From NCBI GenBank assembly GCA_027008665.1, contig JALVEA010000419.1, positions 1 to 7,363 on the forward strand: a DNA stretch of 7,363 nucleotides, given 5' to 3'. Below, in pieces: positions 6,513 through 7,363 of this stretch (its first letter is position 1; each line of letters begins with the position of its first letter). This DNA comes from Thiotrichaceae bacterium (lineage in GTDB: Bacteria > Pseudomonadota > Gammaproteobacteria > Thiotrichales > Thiotrichaceae). The notes beneath the pieces were generated by a model, which worked only from the letters and a program-made list of their open reading frames with translations, was not told where the DNA came from and searched no databases. Both the position numbers and the translations under genes were made by a program.

Positions 6513-6533
6513 AACGGAATTTGTAATCCCGTC
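6513..6533 (-). repeat. Inverted, diverged relative of the 6401-6421 palindrome
   Basis: Read on the minus strand this 21-mer (gacgggatta, then caaattccgtt) aligns with 6401-6421 (gacgggttta, then caaaacccgtc) with four differences. Two of these are a compensatory A/T swap across the stem, and the other two leave G-U pairs on the minus strand. It lies 36 bases upstream of the likely exporter start. Confidence 0.6.
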
Positions 6534-6569
6534 AGACTAATATGAATGACGAGGTTAAGGAAAAACAGT

Positions 6570-7208
6570 ATGGATCTATCTACTTGGTTGCTTTTTTTTA
6601 GTATTGCTTTGGTTACTACTTTTAGCCCAGGGCCTGCTGTTTTATTAGCAATAAGCAATAGCCTGTATTTTGGTTGGCGTGCCACTTTTTATTCAACATT
6701 AGGTAATGAACTGGGGTTGTTGCTCATCGCCTCTATTACGATATTGGGTCTAGGCGCTGTTTTAAGCACATCAACGACACTGTTTCTACTTTTAAAAACA
6801 ATCGGTGCTGTTTACCTTATTTATCTTGGCATTCGGCAATGGCGTTCCAAAGGGAAATCATTCACACAAAAACAAAATAATAGCAATCAACGAACCCAAA
6901 GCAATTGGATATCGTTTACACAAGGTTTTTTAGTTGCCACCACCAATCCAAAAGCTATTTTATTTTTTACAGCACTCTTTCCACAATTCATCCAGCTTAA
7001 TAAACCATTGCTGTGGCAATTTAGCATTCTGCTTATTACCTTCTCCCTGCTATCCACCTGCGCCTTATTGAGCTACGGGTTTTTAGCAAGTCGTAGTAAG
7101 CAATGGTTTAATGTAGAAAAAAGAGTCTCATTGTTTAACAAACTCTTTGGAGGTCTATTTATCGCTTTGGGTGTAGGATTATTGCAATTAAAAAGATCAT
7201 CAGTTTAA
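6570..7208 (+). CDS. LysE/RhtB-family amino-acid exporter
   Basis: This is an inner-membrane protein of 212 residues, the usual size for the LysE/RhtB (homoserine/threonine/lysine exporter) family. It shows about six hydrophobic segments, near residues 5-30, 40-65, 68-88, 118-140, 148-172 and 190-207, with a hydrophilic loop at about 91-113. Family marks are SPGPAVLL (19-26, the usual T/S-PGP), GAVYLIYLGIRQWRS (79-93) and QGFLVATTNPKAILFF (118-133). The substrate cannot be read from sequence. ATG 6570 is preferred over the in-frame ATG 6546, because aagga (6557-6561) sits eight bases ahead of it and the longer version adds a charged N-terminus atypical of the family. The gene stands alone between two copies of the palindromic repeat, and I see no convincing promoter. 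Confidence 0.9.
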   Translation: MDLSTWLLFFSIALVTTFSPGPAVLLAISNSLYFGWRATFYSTLGNELGLLLIASITILGLGAVLSTSTTLFLLLKTIGAVYLIYLGIRQWRSKGKSFTQKQNNSNQRTQSNWISFTQGFLVATTNPKAILFFTALFPQFIQLNKPLLWQFSILLITFSLLSTCALLSYGFLASRSKQWFNVEKRVSLFNKLFGGLFIALGVGLLQLKRSSV

Positions 7209-7217
7209 GTACAATGC

Positions 7218-7236
7218 AAGCTAAAATTTTTAGCTT
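7218..7236. terminator. AT-rich hairpin after the exporter gene
   Basis: The arms aagctaaaa (7218-7226) and ttttagctt (7228-7236) give a 9-bp dyad with almost no loop, so about seven pairs in practice, starting nine bases after the exporter stop. The T run is inside the stem and not after it, so this is a weak terminator candidate. Confidence 0.3.
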
Positions 7237-7253
7237 AATGATTCAGAAGCTCT

Positions 7254-7276
7254 GATCTATTGGCGAGATCTTTTTT
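7254..7276 (+). terminator. Candidate Rho-independent terminator of the exporter gene
   Basis: A short stem gatct (7254-7258) and agatc (7266-7270) with a seven-base loop is followed at once by six T bases (7271-7276). The stem has only five pairs and competes with tcaga/tctga (7243-7247 with 7251-7255). Confidence 0.4.
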
Positions 7277-7285
7277 GAAAAATAA

Positions 7286-7344
7286 ACGGCTCCAGCCGTC
7301 TAAGAAAACGTTTCGACGGGTTTACAAAACCCGTCGGGCGAACT
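7286..7344. repeat. Palindromic intergenic repeat, copy 2
   Basis: This is the second copy of the unit at 6372-6430, 914 bases downstream in the same orientation, with 57 of 59 bases identical by my alignment. Both hairpins are kept. Similarity begins and ends sharply: palindrome 1 and the 18-bp palindrome that flank copy 1 are absent here. This suggests that the 59-base unit is itself the element that moves or is copied. Confidence 0.85.
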
Positions 7345-7363
7345 TGCACAAAGCTAAAATTCA

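Noticed and set aside
6546..6569. Exporter start at ATG 6546
   Set aside because: It has no ribosome site at proper spacing and adds a charged extension not typical of LysE/RhtB proteins; ATG 6570 has aagga eight bases ahead.

Overview
The window comes from an AT-rich proteobacterial chromosome, most likely a gammaproteobacterium. The evidence is a class 2 (quinone-linked) dihydroorotate dehydrogenase, a prfB gene with the classical CUU UGA C +1 frameshift site followed directly by lysS (the order also found in E. coli), and proteins that align closely with E. coli PyrD, FolP, RF2 and LysRS as I remember them. The GC-rich palindromic repeats in otherwise AT-rich intergenic DNA would suit a repeat-rich lineage such as the Thiotrichales/Beggiatoaceae, but that placement is a guess.

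Layout, all genes on the + strand. (1) Positions 1-1420: an unrecognised, very acidic, internally repetitive protein, probably cut by the left edge. It is built from a 48-codon module (B, four copies) and a roughly 57-codon module (A, two copies) in the order A-B-B-B-A-B, and ends in an arginine-rich tail. (2) Positions 1421-1592: a structured gap with competing inverted repeats and a hairpin that abuts the GTG start of pyrD and covers its weak ribosome-binding site. (3) Positions 1593-3450: pyrD and folP, overlapping by 11 bases if folP starts at 2629. The glmM gene that often follows folP is absent. (4) Positions 3451-3647: a gap that shares a 31-32 bp block with the pyrD upstream region. 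(5) Positions 3648-6314: prfB, intact through a programmed frameshift, then lysS. (6) Positions 6315-6545: a cluster of palindromes. (7) Positions 6570-7208: a LysE/RhtB-type amino-acid exporter. (8) Positions 7209-7363: candidate terminators, then a second near-identical copy (57 of 59 bases) of part of the palindrome cluster, so the exporter gene is bracketed by direct repeats.

Functionally this is mostly housekeeping: pyrimidine synthesis (pyrD), folate synthesis (folP), translation termination (prfB) and lysine-tRNA charging (lysS). The exporter and the repetitive acidic protein look like accessory cargo. I see no defence system, CRISPR array, transposase or tRNA. The parts most worth a second look are the repeat protein, the hairpin and shared block upstream of pyrD and prfB, and the palindromic repeats, two of which show compensatory base changes.
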